DNA of 64,000 nt from Sphingomonas taxi (GTDB taxonomy: Bacteria > Pseudomonadota > Alphaproteobacteria > Sphingomonadales > Sphingomonadaceae). The stretch spans positions 1,674,001 through 1,738,000 of the forward strand of contig NZ_CP009571.1 of assembly GCF_000764535.1 (NCBI RefSeq), read 5' to 3'. Position 1 is the first letter of the stretch. Each line of letters begins with the position of its first letter. Positions 24,323 to 33,300 of this stretch are shown here, in pieces. The notes below the pieces were generated by a model that had not been told where the DNA came from, did no database searches, and saw only the letters and a program-made list of their open reading frames with translations. A program made the position numbers and the translations under genes.

Positions 24323-25581
24323 CCGAGACCGGCCTGCAGTCCGAAACGCTCGATCTCGATCCCGCCCCGGTCGCGCCCGAGCGCGACCTGATGAGCAAGT
24401 TCGATTCGCTGATCGCCGAGCGCAAGGCGCTGATCGACACCGGCGTCACCGATCCCTTCGCGATCGTCATGGAGCAGGTGAAGAGCCCGACCGAGGCGGT
24501 GATCGCCGGCCGCGACACGATCCTGCTGGGCACCTACAATTACATGGGGATGACGTTCGACCCCGACGTCATCGCCGCCGGCCATGCCGCGCTCGACCGG
24601 TTCGGCTCGGGCACCAACGGCAGCCGCATGCTCAACGGCACCTTCCGCGACCATATGGAAGCGGAACAGGCGCTGCGCGACTTCTACGGCACCAGCGGCG
24701 CGATCGTCTTCTCGACCGGCTATATGGCCAATCTCGGCATGATCTCGACGCTCGTCGGCAAGGGTGAATATGTCATCCTCGACGCCGACAGCCACGCCTC
24801 GATCTACGACGGCTGCAAGCAGGGCAATGCCGAGATCGTCCGCTTCCGCCACAACAGCGTCGAGGATCTCGACAAAAGGCTCGGCCGCCTGCCCAAGGAG
24901 GCGGGCAAGCTCGTCGTGCTGGAAGGCGTCTACTCGATGCTCGGCGACGTCGCGCCGCTGCGCGAGATGGTCGCGGTCGCCAAGAAGCACGATGCGATGG
25001 TGCTGAGCGACGAGGCGCATTCGATGGGCTTCTACGGCCCCAACGGCCGCGGCGTGTATGAGGATCAGGGGCTGGAGGCGGACGTCGATTTCGTCGTCGG
25101 CACCTTCTCCAAATCGGTCGGCACCGTCGGCGGGTTCTGCGTGTCGAACCACCCGAAGTTCGAGGCGATCCGCCTCGCCTGCCGCGCCTATATCTTCACC
25201 GCCTCGCTGCCGCCGTCGGTGGTCGCGACCGCGGCGGCTTCGATCCGCAAGCTGATGACCGCGCACGACAAGCGCGCGCAGCTCTGGGCGAACGCGCGCC
25301 AGCTCCACGGCGGCCTCAAGGCGATGGGCTTCAGGCTCGGCACCGAGGCGCCCGACAGCGCGATCGTCGCGGTGATCCTCGACGACCAGGAACAGGCGGT
25401 GACGATGTGGCAGGGGCTGCTGCACGGCGGCGTCTACGTCAACATGGCGCGCCCGCCGGCGACGCCGGCCGGCACCTTCCTGCTGCGCTGCTCGCTGTGC
25501 GCCGAACATAGCGCAGCGCAGCTCGACGCGGTGCTCGCCGCCTTCCGCGCCGCGGGGCAGGCCGTGGGCGCGATCGGCTGA
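24319..25581 (+). CDS. spt: serine palmitoyltransferase
   Basis: PLP enzyme of the alpha-oxoamine synthase family (420 aa) that condenses L-serine with a long-chain acyl thioester to 3-ketosphinganine, the first step of sphingolipid synthesis. Key residues fall at the numbers known for the Sphingomonas paucimobilis enzyme: His159 (DADSHAS, ring stacking), Asp231 and His234 (SDEAHSMG) and the Schiff-base lysine Lys265 (TFSKSVGTVGGF). It is cytoplasmic and soluble. Its ATG overlaps the ACP stop (ATGA), so carrier and enzyme are coupled. Homologues AONS (BioF) and KBL are less likely given the N-terminal extension, the ACP neighbour and the sphingomonad context. Confidence 0.95.
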   Translation: MTETGLQSETLDLDPAPVAPERDLMSKFDSLIAERKALIDTGVTDPFAIVMEQVKSPTEAVIAGRDTILLGTYNYMGMTFDPDVIAAGHAALDRFGSGTNGSRMLNGTFRDHMEAEQALRDFYGTSGAIVFSTGYMANLGMISTLVGKGEYVILDADSHASIYDGCKQGNAEIVRFRHNSVEDLDKRLGRLPKEAGKLVVLEGVYSMLGDVAPLREMVAVAKKHDAMVLSDEAHSMGFYGPNGRGVYEDQGLEADVDFVVGTFSKSVGTVGGFCVSNHPKFEAIRLACRAYIFTASLPPSVVATAAASIRKLMTAHDKRAQLWANARQLHGGLKAMGFRLGTEAPDSAIVAVILDDQEQAVTMWQGLLHGGVYVNMARPPATPAGTFLLRCSLCAEHSAAQLDAVLAAFRAAGQAVGAIG

Positions 25582-25644
25582 GCCTGCCGCGGCGCACGCC
25601 GCGGCGGCTTTCCACGCGGCGGGAAACGGACTAGCCTCACGCCC

Positions 25645-27606
25645 GTGACTCGCAACGACGCCGAAACGGTCTCCGTAGGGACCCTGGAGGGCGACGCGAC
25701 CTGGCGGACGATCACGCTCGTCGTGATGGGTCTGCTCGGCGCGGCGGTGCTCGTCGCGCTCATCGTGACGCTGGGCGAGGCCAACCGCCAGCGCGACCGC
25801 GCGTTGCAGGCGCAGGCGCACAGCTACGACGTGATGATCCTCGCCCGCACCGTGTCGGGCACGATCGCCCGCTCCGAGGCGTCGCTCGGCCGCTACGTCA
25901 TCAGCGGCAAGGCCGAGAAGGAGCTCGGCCAGCTCTATTATGACCAATGGCGCCTCGCCGGAACGCAGCTCGGCCGGCTCGAACGGCTGACCGTCGACAC
26001 GCCGGAGCAAAGCGCCCGCGTCCGCCGCCTGCGCGCCGCCTACGAACGGCGCGGCGAGGAGCTGTCGCTGACCGCGCTCAGCACCACCTACGGCCAGAAC
26101 AGCCAGGCGCTCGCCCGTTATTACAAGGCGCGCCAGTCGCCGACGCTGACCGCGATCGACACGACGCTCGACCAGATCATCACCCGCGAACGCGCCCTGC
26201 TCGACCAGCGCACCGCCGATGCGATGCGCACCGTCGACCGGTCGAGCCGCATCGCGACGGTGCTGGCGATCTTCGGCGTGCTGATCGTCGTCGGCGCGCT
26301 GGTGCTCGGCTGGTTTACGCTGCACGCGGTCGGCGAGCGCGCCCTCGCCCGCGCCGAGGCGGAGGAGGAACGCGAACGCGCCGAGGAACTCGCCGCCGCA
26401 GTGACCAAGGCGACCGACGAATTGCGCGTGCAGGAGGCGAAGGTCCGCCAGATCCACAAGATGGACGCGGTCGGCCAGCTCACCGGCGGCATCGCCCACG
26501 ATTTCAATAACATGCTCGCGGTCGTCCTCGGCGGGCTCGAACTCGCGCGGCGCGCGGTCGGCCATGATCCGGCGACGGTGGCGCGGCATCTCGACAATGC
26601 GACCGACGGCGCCAATCGCGCCGCGGCGCTGACCCGGCGGCTGCTCGCCTTCAGCCGCGAGGAATCGCTCAAGCCCGAACCGATCGCCGCGGCGGCGCTG
26701 GTGTCGGGGATGTCCGAGCTGATCGACCGCACCCTCGGCGATGCGATCACCGTCGTCGTCCGCGACGACGCGCGCGGCTGGCAGGTCCATGCCGATCGCG
26801 TGCAGCTCGAAAATGCGGTGCTCAACCTCGCGGTCAATGCGCGCGACGCGATGAACGGTCGTGGCCGGCTGGTCATCGCGACCGGTGCGACGACGCTCGC
26901 CGACGATCATGTCGACGATTGCTGCGCCGGCGATTACGTCACGCTCGCGGTCACCGACACGGGCACCGGGATGACGCCCGAGGTGCTCGAACGCGTCTAC
27001 GAACCCTTCTTCACCACCAAGGCGGCGGGCAAGGGCACCGGCCTCGGCCTCAGCCAGATCTTCGGCCTCGTGCGGCAGTTGCGCGGCGGCATCGCGATCG
27101 AGACCGCGCCCGGATGCGGCACCACCGTCACCCTCTATCTGCCGCGCGACACCAGCGCCGGCACCGCCGCGCCCGCCGCGGTCGTCGCGCCGGTCACCGT
27201 CGCGCCGCTCGCCGAGGCGCTGCGCGTGCTCGTCGTCGAGGACGATCCGCGCGTGCTCGCCGCGACGATGATGGCGCTGGAGGAACTGGGCCATCGCGCC
27301 ATCGCCTGCGACGCGCCGCTCAAGGCGCCGGCGCTGCTCGCCGGCAACGACGACATCGATCTCATCATCTCGGACGTGCTGATGCCGGGGCAGACCGGGC
27401 CGGAGATGATCGCCGCCCTCGCCCCGCATTACCCGCATATCGCCGTGCTGTTCGTCACCGGCTTCGCCGGCGAGGCGAATGCGAGCGAGTTCGGCCGTCA
27501 TCCGGTGCTGCGCAAGCCGTTCACGCTCAGCGGGCTGGAGCGCGCGATCGGCAAGGCGATGGCGACCGAACGCCCCGCCCCGCCGCAGCAGATAGCCGCC
27601 GAATGA
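25645..27606 (+). CDS. hybrid sensor histidine kinase with receiver domain
   Basis: A 653-aa membrane sensor. TM segments at about 22-44 and 202-226 flank a periplasmic helical domain with CHASE3 character ([18 protein letters not shown]). A HisKA dimerisation helix carries the phospho-acceptor His285 in [13 protein letters not shown]; the ATPase domain shows [26 protein letters not shown] and GTGLGLS; the C-terminal receiver (about 530-640) contains VVEDDP and the phospho-Asp in [10 protein letters not shown]. There is no separate response regulator next to it. The start is GTG, 63 bp after spt, and lptF follows 80 bp later, so it may adjust sphingolipid or envelope production; this is positional inference. 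Confidence 0.9.
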   Translation: MTRNDAETVSVGTLEGDATWRTITLVVMGLLGAAVLVALIVTLGEANRQRDRALQAQAHSYDVMILARTVSGTIARSEASLGRYVISGKAEKELGQLYYDQWRLAGTQLGRLERLTVDTPEQSARVRRLRAAYERRGEELSLTALSTTYGQNSQALARYYKARQSPTLTAIDTTLDQIITRERALLDQRTADAMRTVDRSSRIATVLAIFGVLIVVGALVLGWFTLHAVGERALARAEAEEERERAEELAAAVTKATDELRVQEAKVRQIHKMDAVGQLTGGIAHDFNNMLAVVLGGLELARRAVGHDPATVARHLDNATDGANRAAALTRRLLAFSREESLKPEPIAAAALVSGMSELIDRTLGDAITVVVRDDARGWQVHADRVQLENAVLNLAVNARDAMNGRGRLVIATGATTLADDHVDDCCAGDYVTLAVTDTGTGMTPEVLERVYEPFFTTKAAGKGTGLGLSQIFGLVRQLRGGIAIETAPGCGTTVTLYLPRDTSAGTAAPAAVVAPVTVAPLAEALRVLVVEDDPRVLAATMMALEELGHRAIACDAPLKAPALLAGNDDIDLIISDVLMPGQTGPEMIAALAPHYPHIAVLFVTGFAGEANASEFGRHPVLRKPFTLSGLERAIGKAMATERPAPPQQIAAE

Positions 27607-27686
27607 GCCACGGGAATTTTAGCTGACGTTGCCGACACCCGCGCCTATACCGGCCGCTCCCCGCCCCGGCCCGAGCCCCTGACCGC

Positions 27687-28883
27687 ATGACCTCCCTCGA
27701 CCGCTACATGGCCCGGCTGATCGCGTTGCCGCTATTCTCGACGCTGACCATCGCCGCCATGCTGCTGGTGCTCGACCGTATCCAGCGCCTGTTCGTCTTC
27801 GTCGCCACCGAGGGTGGGCCGGTCAGCGTCGTGTGGCGGATGCTCGCCAATCTGCTGCCCGAATATCTCGGCCTTGGCATACCGATCGGGCTGCTGCTCG
27901 GCATCCTGCTCGCCTTCCGCCGCCTCGCCGCCAATTCGGAACTCGACGTGCTGCGCGCCGTGGGGGTGAGCTACACGCGGATGCTGCGCGTGCCGTTCAT
28001 GTACGCGCTGATCCTCGCGGCGCTCAACATCGCGATCGTCGGCTTCGTCCAGCCAAAGGCGCGCTATTATTACGAGCAGTTGCGCTTCGAGCTGCGCACC
28101 GGCGCGCTGGGCGCGTCGATCAAGGTCGGCGAGTTCACCCATTTCGGCGACCGCATGACGCTGCGCATCGAGCAGAGCCATGACAAGGGCCGCAAGCTCG
28201 ACGGCATCTTCGTCTATTACAACGACAAGGGTACCAGCTATTCGGTCACCGCCCAGTCGGGCCAGTTCCTCGCCACCGACGATCCCAACACGATCATCTT
28301 CCGCCTGACGAAGGGCACTTTGGTGCACAAGGCGCCCAATTTCACCGTGCCGCGGGTGCTGACCTTCACCTCGCACGATCTGCCGATCCCGCTGCCGCGC
28401 TACGAGAATTTCCGCCAGCGCGGCGGCCGCAACCTCGAATTCACGTTGCCCGAACTCGCAAAGCTCGGCCATCGCGCGCAGAGCGAGGAGCAGCGCGACA
28501 GCAGCCGCTCCGAATTCCACTTCCGCCTGGTCGAGGTGGCGACGATGTTCCTGTTGCCGCTGCTCGCGATCGCGCTCGGCGTGCCGCCCAAACGCTCCAA
28601 TTCGGGCTTCGGCGTGTTCCTCGCGATCGTGATGATCGTCGCCTATCACAAGGTGAACGAATATGCCGCCTCGATCGGCGAGCTCGGCCGGATCGATCCG
28701 CTGATCGCGCTCTGGGTCCCCTTCTGCATCTTCGCCGGGATCATCCTCTGGATGTATTATCAGATCGCCTATGTCCCCGGCGGGCAACCGATCGGCGCGC
28801 TCGAACGCGCCTTCTCGAAGCTCGCCAAGCTCGTCACCCGCTATCTGCCCGGCCGCGGCCGCAAGAAGGAGCAGGCGGCATGA
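27687..28883 (+). CDS. lptF: LptF-type permease (YjgP/YjgQ family)
   Basis: A 398-aa inner-membrane protein of the LptF/LptG family, which with the ATPase LptB extracts lipopolysaccharide from the inner membrane. It has three N-terminal TM helices (starting MARLIALPLFSTLTIAAMLL and IPIGLLLGILLAF), a periplasmic jellyroll (about residues 130-270) and three C-terminal TM helices (MFLLPLLAIALGVPP onward). The stop overlaps lptG. Sphingomonads lack LPS and carry glycosphingolipids, so the cargo may be glycosphingolipid; the location directly after spt and a sensor kinase supports this but does not prove it. Confidence 0.88.
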   Translation: MTSLDRYMARLIALPLFSTLTIAAMLLVLDRIQRLFVFVATEGGPVSVVWRMLANLLPEYLGLGIPIGLLLGILLAFRRLAANSELDVLRAVGVSYTRMLRVPFMYALILAALNIAIVGFVQPKARYYYEQLRFELRTGALGASIKVGEFTHFGDRMTLRIEQSHDKGRKLDGIFVYYNDKGTSYSVTAQSGQFLATDDPNTIIFRLTKGTLVHKAPNFTVPRVLTFTSHDLPIPLPRYENFRQRGGRNLEFTLPELAKLGHRAQSEEQRDSSRSEFHFRLVEVATMFLLPLLAIALGVPPKRSNSGFGVFLAIVMIVAYHKVNEYAASIGELGRIDPLIALWVPFCIFAGIILWMYYQIAYVPGGQPIGALERAFSKLAKLVTRYLPGRGRKKEQAA

Positions 28884-29971
28884 GCAGCTTCTTCCCGTCG
28901 CGCACCGTCGCGATCTACATGGGGCGGATGTTCCTGGTGCGCACCTTCGGGCTGCTCGCCGCGCTGCTGCTGATCCTGCAGACGCTCGACCTGCTCAGCG
29001 AATCGGGCCAGATCCTCGCCCATCCCGGCAATACGCAGGAACAGGTGTGGCAATATGTCGGGCTGCGCGCGCCGCAGATCGCCGCCTTCCTGCTGCCCTT
29101 CTCTGTCCTGCTCGGCACCATCCTGACGCTCATCACGATGAACCAGAACAGCGAGGTCATTGCGTTGAAGGCCGGCGGCCTGTCGGCGCATCAGGTGCTG
29201 GCGCCGCTGCTCGTCGCCAGCCTCGGCGTCGCCGGGCTCAGCTTCGCCTTCAACGAACGGATCGTCAGCCGCGCCACCGCGACGCTGGACCAGTGGAAGG
29301 ACGCCGATTATGGCGCGCTGCCGATCGACCGCGGCGACCGGACCAACGTCTGGGTGCGCGACGGCGACGACCTGATCGCGGTGCAGCAGGTGCGCGGGCG
29401 CGGCGAGCAGGTGCGGCTCGGCAACGTCACCGTCTACGACCGCACCGGCGGCGAGCTGGTCGCGATCATCAAGGCGCCGACCGGCCGCCATGCCGGCAAC
29501 GGCTGGGCGATCAGCCCGGCGACGCGCTTCGACGTCGCCACCGGCAAATTGAGCAACCTCGGCACGGTCAAGGTCGCGCCGGGCGTCCGCCCCGACCAGT
29601 TCACTCTGGGTGCGGTCAACCCCGACGGGCTCGACTTCGCCGCGCTCCACGCGGCGATCGGCGACCTGCGCGACGCCGGCCGGCCGACGAAGTCGCTCGA
29701 AGGCACGCTCTGGCACAAATTCTCCAGCCCGCTGTCGGCGGTGCTGATGCCGCTGCTCGGCGCGGTCGCGGCGTTCGGCATCGCCCGGTCGGGGCAATTG
29801 TTCGTGCGCGCGGTGATCGGCATGGCGCTGGGCTTCGCCTATTTCGTCGCCGACAATTTCGCACTCGCAATGGGCAATCTCGGCGCCTACCCGCCCTTCC
29901 TCGCCGCCTGGGCGCCGTTCCTGCTGTTCCTGCTGATCGGCGAAGCGGTCCTGATCCGCACCGAGGAATAG
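28880..29971 (+). CDS. lptG: LptG-type permease (YjgP/YjgQ family)
   Basis: A 363-aa partner of LptF with the same layout: TM helices at the N-terminus (FGLLAALLLILQTLDLLSES, then FLLPFSVLLGTILTLITMNQ), the coupling-helix region NSEVIALKAGGLSAHQVL, a periplasmic beta-jellyroll (about 130-255) and C-terminal TM helices (LSAVLMPLLGAVAAFGIAR). Coupled to lptF by a 4-bp overlap. As for LptF, transport of glycosphingolipid instead of LPS is a reasonable inference in this organism. No lptB, lptA or lptC is visible in the window. Confidence 0.88.
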   Translation: MSSFFPSRTVAIYMGRMFLVRTFGLLAALLLILQTLDLLSESGQILAHPGNTQEQVWQYVGLRAPQIAAFLLPFSVLLGTILTLITMNQNSEVIALKAGGLSAHQVLAPLLVASLGVAGLSFAFNERIVSRATATLDQWKDADYGALPIDRGDRTNVWVRDGDDLIAVQQVRGRGEQVRLGNVTVYDRTGGELVAIIKAPTGRHAGNGWAISPATRFDVATGKLSNLGTVKVAPGVRPDQFTLGAVNPDGLDFAALHAAIGDLRDAGRPTKSLEGTLWHKFSSPLSAVLMPLLGAVAAFGIARSGQLFVRAVIGMALGFAYFVADNFALAMGNLGAYPPFLAAWAPFLLFLLIGEAVLIRTEE

Positions 29972-29997
29972 GACACGAGCGGAGACTTAATTCCGAC

Positions 29998-30100
29998 CGT
30001 TCGCCCTGAGCCTGTCGAAGCCTGTCCTGAGCGACGCCGCAGGCGGCGTCGAAGGGGGCAGGTGAGTCTCACGGTGCTTCGACAGGCTCAGCACCAACGG
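29998..30100. repeat. family F repeat (CTGAGCCTGTCGAAGC inverted pair)
   Basis: CTGAGCCTGTCGAAGC (30006-30021) and GCTTCGACAGGCTCAG (30076-30091) are a perfect 16-bp inverted repeat. Between them lies another perfect hairpin, GACGCCGC-AG-GCGGCGTC (30033-30050). Directly after lptG; only copy in the window. Confidence 0.75.
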
Positions 30101-30114
30101 GGTGATGTTATCGA

Positions 30115-30240
30115 TTCACGCGGAGGCGCGGAGAGGTGTCGCGTGGGGCGGACGTGGTCCTGTAACTGCGAGACCTTGGTAGGAAGAGCCGCTGACACGG
30201 CGAACGCAACACCTCCGCGCCTCCGCGCCTCTGCGCGAAC
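30115..30240. repeat. family C repeat (CGCGGAGGCGCGGAGA / reverse)
   Basis: Left arm TTCACGCGGAGGCGCGGAGAGG and right arm CCTCCGCGCCTCCGCGCCTCTGCGCG form an imperfect inverted pair of purine-rich and pyrimidine-rich 8-9-bp units. Related arrays are at 36404-36680 and 55759-55916. Confidence 0.65.
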
Positions 30241-30263
30241 CAACCTTCTTCCGTCCGACCACC

Positions 30264-30800
30264 TTACGGCACCGACAAAGGCCCCTCGAGCACCGCCGGC
30301 ATCCGCGACACCAGAGCACCCGCCAGCTTCGCACCGACCACCGCCGGCGCGTTCGCCTGCGTGCCGCCAACCTGCGCGGTCACCGCGCTGCCCGTCCACA
30401 AGGTCCGCCCGTCGCGCCACGCGGTAAGCGTGATCGTCATCCGCGTCACGATCAACGCGCGCAGATCCTGCTTCTGAGTCGGCAGCGCGAGTTGCACGCC
30501 CCCGCCCCAATTGGCGACGCTGGCGGCAGGCGCCTTGGTTCCGGAAGGCGCCCCGACCAGACCGCGCTGCTCATGGTCGATCGCGACCCGCGCACGATAG
30601 CGGCTCGGACCGGTGGCCGGCAGGACGAGATAATTGGCGGAATTGAAGGCATCGCCGACCGCATCGGCGATCGCGGGGATCTCGGGTCCGTCGGTCTTGC
30701 CGTCATCGACGACGGTGAGGGTGACCGTCCCCGGCGGCAGGGTTTCGGCGGCGACCGACGGAACGGCCAGCAGGGCGACGATGCCGGACCAAATGATCAT
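30264..30800 (-). CDS. exported hypothetical protein near sphingolipid genes
   Basis: A 178-aa protein with a Sec signal peptide (IIWSGIVALLAVPSVAAETL, cleavage probably after AAE-type AxA at about residue 18). The mature part has beta-rich segments (TVTLTVVDDGK, YRARVAIDHEQRGLVGAP) and no Cys for lipidation. Family not recognised. It lies between the lptFG operon and the desaturase-like gene and is transcribed in the same direction as the latter, 55 bp downstream of it, so the two may form an operon. A periplasmic role in the sphingolipid locus is possible but unsupported by motif. Confidence 0.6.
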   Translation of the reverse strand: MIIWSGIVALLAVPSVAAETLPPGTVTLTVVDDGKTDGPEIPAIADAVGDAFNSANYLVLPATGPSRYRARVAIDHEQRGLVGAPSGTKAPAASVANWGGGVQLALPTQKQDLRALIVTRMTITLTAWRDGRTLWTGSAVTAQVGGTQANAPAVVGAKLAGALVSRMPAVLEGPLSVP

Positions 30801-30855
30801 TTTCCGACCCCCACCTTCGGCAACCGTCCTGCCCTATTATAGCGCAATCCTCTGG

Positions 30856-31989
30856 TTACCGAGGGTGGAACGTGCTCCGCACGATCTTGTTCACCAATCC
30901 CGGCAGACCGGCATAGCTCGCTTTATGATAGGGCGATCCCTGCTCGACCGCCGCGGTGATCCGGCGATGCGCCTCGCCGAGCGCGTGATACGGCAGGCTC
31001 GGCAGCAGATGGTGGAGCGCGTGATAGCGCAGGCCGACCGGTGCCCACAGTGCCGGCAACAACGCCGGCGGCGGCACGTTGACCGAATCAAGATATTGCG
31101 CGGTCACCGACATCGGCTCGCCGTCATTCTCCCACAGATGCGCAACCAAAGTGCGAACCTGATTGACCACCGCGACGCCCGACCCGATCGCCAACGCGAT
31201 TGCGACGCTGCGCAGCGGGAAGACCCCCGTCGCGGTCAGCACCACGACCGCGATCGCCCACAGGCTCGCCGCGGTCTCGACGCGATCCCACATCGTCCGC
31301 GCCTCGCCTTCCGGGGCGCGACGGCGGAACGACGGATTGATCGCCAGCGCCGAATAGCGCTCCATCACGATCGTGCGGAACTTGGGGGACAGCAGCGACA
31401 GCGGCGACAGGATCGCATAACGGATCAGCAGCCCGAGCGGCGCCAGTGCGGAGATCACCACGAACGCCGGCAGCGTCCACGGCTTCATCAGCGCGAGCGG
31501 CAGATATTCCGGGTCCTCCGACGTGCCGTAACGCGTCTTCGCATGGTGGAGGTTGTGCACGCCCTCGTACATGAAGCTCGGCACCAGCATCGGCACGCCG
31601 ACCAGCGCATTCCAAGCACCGCGGAAGCGGGGCACGGCACTATGCTTCATGTGACTGATTTCGTGGATAAAACTAAGCGCGCGATACAGCGCCAACGCCG
31701 ACACGACGGCAGCGAGCACCACCCAGCCGGTCTGCCGGACGGTCACCGCCGCAGCCAGCGCGCCATAGCCGACCGCCACCGACCCGATCAGGTCGGCCCA
31801 ATAGATGCCGGGCCGCGGCGCGATCAGGTCGCGGGTCGCCTCCGCCGCCGCACGCAGCATCGCCTTGTCGTCGGCGATCCGCACGCGCGGCGTGCGTCCG
31901 GCCGGCTCGGCGACGGGGGCGCGGGGGAGGGTCAGCGAGCGTTCCATGGCTTGGTCCATTGCGTGAAGATAGTGGCGATAGCGTGGCAT
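30856..31989 (-). CDS. membrane fatty-acid desaturase/hydroxylase family protein
   Basis: Integral-membrane di-iron enzyme of the fatty acid desaturase superfamily (377 aa). All three His boxes are present: HEISH (109-113), HNLHH (145-149) and HALHH near residue 328, with four to six hydrophobic segments around them. Such enzymes introduce a double bond or hydroxyl group into acyl chains. The start is uncertain (Met at 31989, 31959 or 31947). It is divergent from the ceramide-synthase-like gene across a 113-bp gap, so sphingoid base or ceramide acyl modification is a plausible role; ordinary phospholipid desaturation is the alternative. Confidence 0.82.
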   Translation of the reverse strand: MPRYRHYLHAMDQAMERSLTLPRAPVAEPAGRTPRVRIADDKAMLRAAAEATRDLIAPRPGIYWADLIGSVAVGYGALAAAVTVRQTGWVVLAAVVSALALYRALSFIHEISHMKHSAVPRFRGAWNALVGVPMLVPSFMYEGVHNLHHAKTRYGTSEDPEYLPLALMKPWTLPAFVVISALAPLGLLIRYAILSPLSLLSPKFRTIVMERYSALAINPSFRRRAPEGEARTMWDRVETAASLWAIAVVVLTATGVFPLRSVAIALAIGSGVAVVNQVRTLVAHLWENDGEPMSVTAQYLDSVNVPPPALLPALWAPVGLRYHALHHLLPSLPYHALGEAHRRITAAVEQGSPYHKASYAGLPGLVNKIVRSTFHPR

Positions 31990-32036
31990 TTACAGGCGCC
32001 CCGGCCGCTGCGGCGCCGCAACATATCGATCAGTGA

Positions 32037-32050
32037 TGACGGAAACGTCA
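32037..32050. promoter_or_regulatory. palindrome between desaturase and ceramide-synthase-like genes
   Basis: TGACG-GAAA-CGTCA is an inverted repeat in the 113-bp divergent promoter region. It could be an operator controlling both genes. The arms are only 5 bp, so support is weak. Confidence 0.3.
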
Positions 32051-32102
32051 CTCGCCTTGTCGTGCCGCCGTGCTAGATCGCGGGCCAAAATGGGAGGCCC
32101 GA

Positions 32103-33254
32103 ATGAGCGACCTGACGATCACCCCCGTCATCACCAAGAGCGAACGCAAGGCGTTCGTCGACCTGCCGTTCCGGCTGTACAAGGACGATCCCGCCTGGGT
32201 CCCGCCGCTGAAGGGCGAGGCGCTGGGCCTGATCACGCCCGAGAAGAACGGCTGGTACAGCCACGCCAAGGTGCAATTGTTCCTCGCCCGCGAGAACGGT
32301 CGGGTGGTCGGGCGTATCTCGGCGCATATCGACACGCTGGCGCTGACGATGCCGGCCGAACAGGGGTTCGGTCCCGGTGTCGGTCAATGGGGGTCGATGG
32401 AAGCCGAGCGCGAAGACGTGTTCGCCGCGCTCCTCGCCAAGGCGGAGGGCTGGCTGCGCGAGCAGGGCATGACCCGCGCTCTCGGTCCGATCTCGCAATC
32501 CGTGTGGGAGGAGCCGGGCCTTCTCGTGCAGGGCTTCGATCATTCGCCGACGATCATGATGGGCCACGCCAAGCCGGAATATCAGGGCTGGATCGAGCGT
32601 GCGGGCTACCAGCAGGTCAAGCAGCTCTTCACCTACGAGCTCGACATCACCCAGGAATTTCCGCCGATCGTCAAGCGGATCATCCGCTCCGGCGAGAACA
32701 ACCCGCGCATCGTCGTGCGCGAGGTCGACAAGCGCAAGTTCGAGGAGGAGGCGGCGATCATCCTGTCGATCCTCAACGATGCGTGGAGCGACAATTGGGG
32801 CTTCGTCCCCCTCACCCCGCCCGAGATCAAGGACGTCGGCGTCAAGCTCAAGCCGATCGTGTTCAACGACCTGATCCGCATCGCCGAACTCGACGGCAAG
32901 CCGGTCGCGTTCATGATCACGCTTCCGGACCTCAACGAGCCGCTCAAGCCGCTCAACGGCTCGCTGCTGCCGTTCGGCTGGGCGAAGCTGCTGCTGTGGC
33001 TGCGCAAGCCGAAGGTGCGGACGATGCGCGTGCCCTTGATGGGCGTCGTCAAGGAATTGCAGGCATCGCGGATGGCGAGTCAGCTCGCCTTCATGATGAT
33101 CGAATATATCCGCGTCGCCTCGGTCCAGCATTACGGCGCGAGCCGCGGCGAGATCGGCTGGATCCTCGACGACAACCAAGGCATGCGCTCGATCGCCGAG
33201 ACGATCGATAGCCGCGTCAACAAGGTCTACAACATCTACGGGCGGGACCTTTAG
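32103..33254 (+). CDS. GNAT-fold acyltransferase, bacterial ceramide synthase (bCerS) candidate
   Basis: A 383-aa protein of a family often labelled N-acetyltransferase or dATP pyrophosphohydrolase. It begins with FVDLPFRLYKDDPAWVPPLK, continues with FLARENGRVVGRISAHID and GQWGSMEAE, and has a C-terminal half with MRVPLMGVVKELQASRMAS. As I recall, the Caulobacter crescentus ceramide synthase, which N-acylates the sphingoid base, belongs to this family and lies in the spt gene region. Here it sits 6.5 kb from spt, divergent from a desaturase-like gene. ATG at 32103 has GGGAGG (32092-32097). Soluble or peripheral; no TM segment seen. The role rests on family and context. Confidence 0.7.
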   Translation: MSDLTITPVITKSERKAFVDLPFRLYKDDPAWVPPLKGEALGLITPEKNGWYSHAKVQLFLARENGRVVGRISAHIDTLALTMPAEQGFGPGVGQWGSMEAEREDVFAALLAKAEGWLREQGMTRALGPISQSVWEEPGLLVQGFDHSPTIMMGHAKPEYQGWIERAGYQQVKQLFTYELDITQEFPPIVKRIIRSGENNPRIVVREVDKRKFEEEAAIILSILNDAWSDNWGFVPLTPPEIKDVGVKLKPIVFNDLIRIAELDGKPVAFMITLPDLNEPLKPLNGSLLPFGWAKLLLWLRKPKVRTMRVPLMGVVKELQASRMASQLAFMMIEYIRVASVQHYGASRGEIGWILDDNQGMRSIAETIDSRVNKVYNIYGRDL

Positions 33255-33262
33255 ACCCGGCG

Positions 33263-33293
33263 GGCTCCTCCCCCGCCACGCGAGGGAGGAGCC
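33263..33293. terminator. bidirectional hairpin between bCerS-like gene and suf operon
   Basis: GGCTCCTCCC (33263-33272) and GGGAGGAGCC (33284-33293) form a perfect 10-bp stem in the 46-bp gap between two convergent genes. No T-run, but the position fits a shared terminator. Confidence 0.55.
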
Positions 33294-33300
33294 GATCGGA

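Noticed and set aside
24319..25581. BioF (8-amino-7-oxononanoate synthase) or KBL
   Set aside because: No biotin or threonine-degradation neighbours; coupled to a dedicated ACP and residue positions agree with Sphingomonas Spt.
24025..27501. Minus-strand open frame of more than 1100 codons opposite the acp-spt-kinase genes
   Set aside because: It is antisense to three clear genes, has a His/Arg/Gly-rich shadow composition and no domain; long antisense frames are expected at this GC content.
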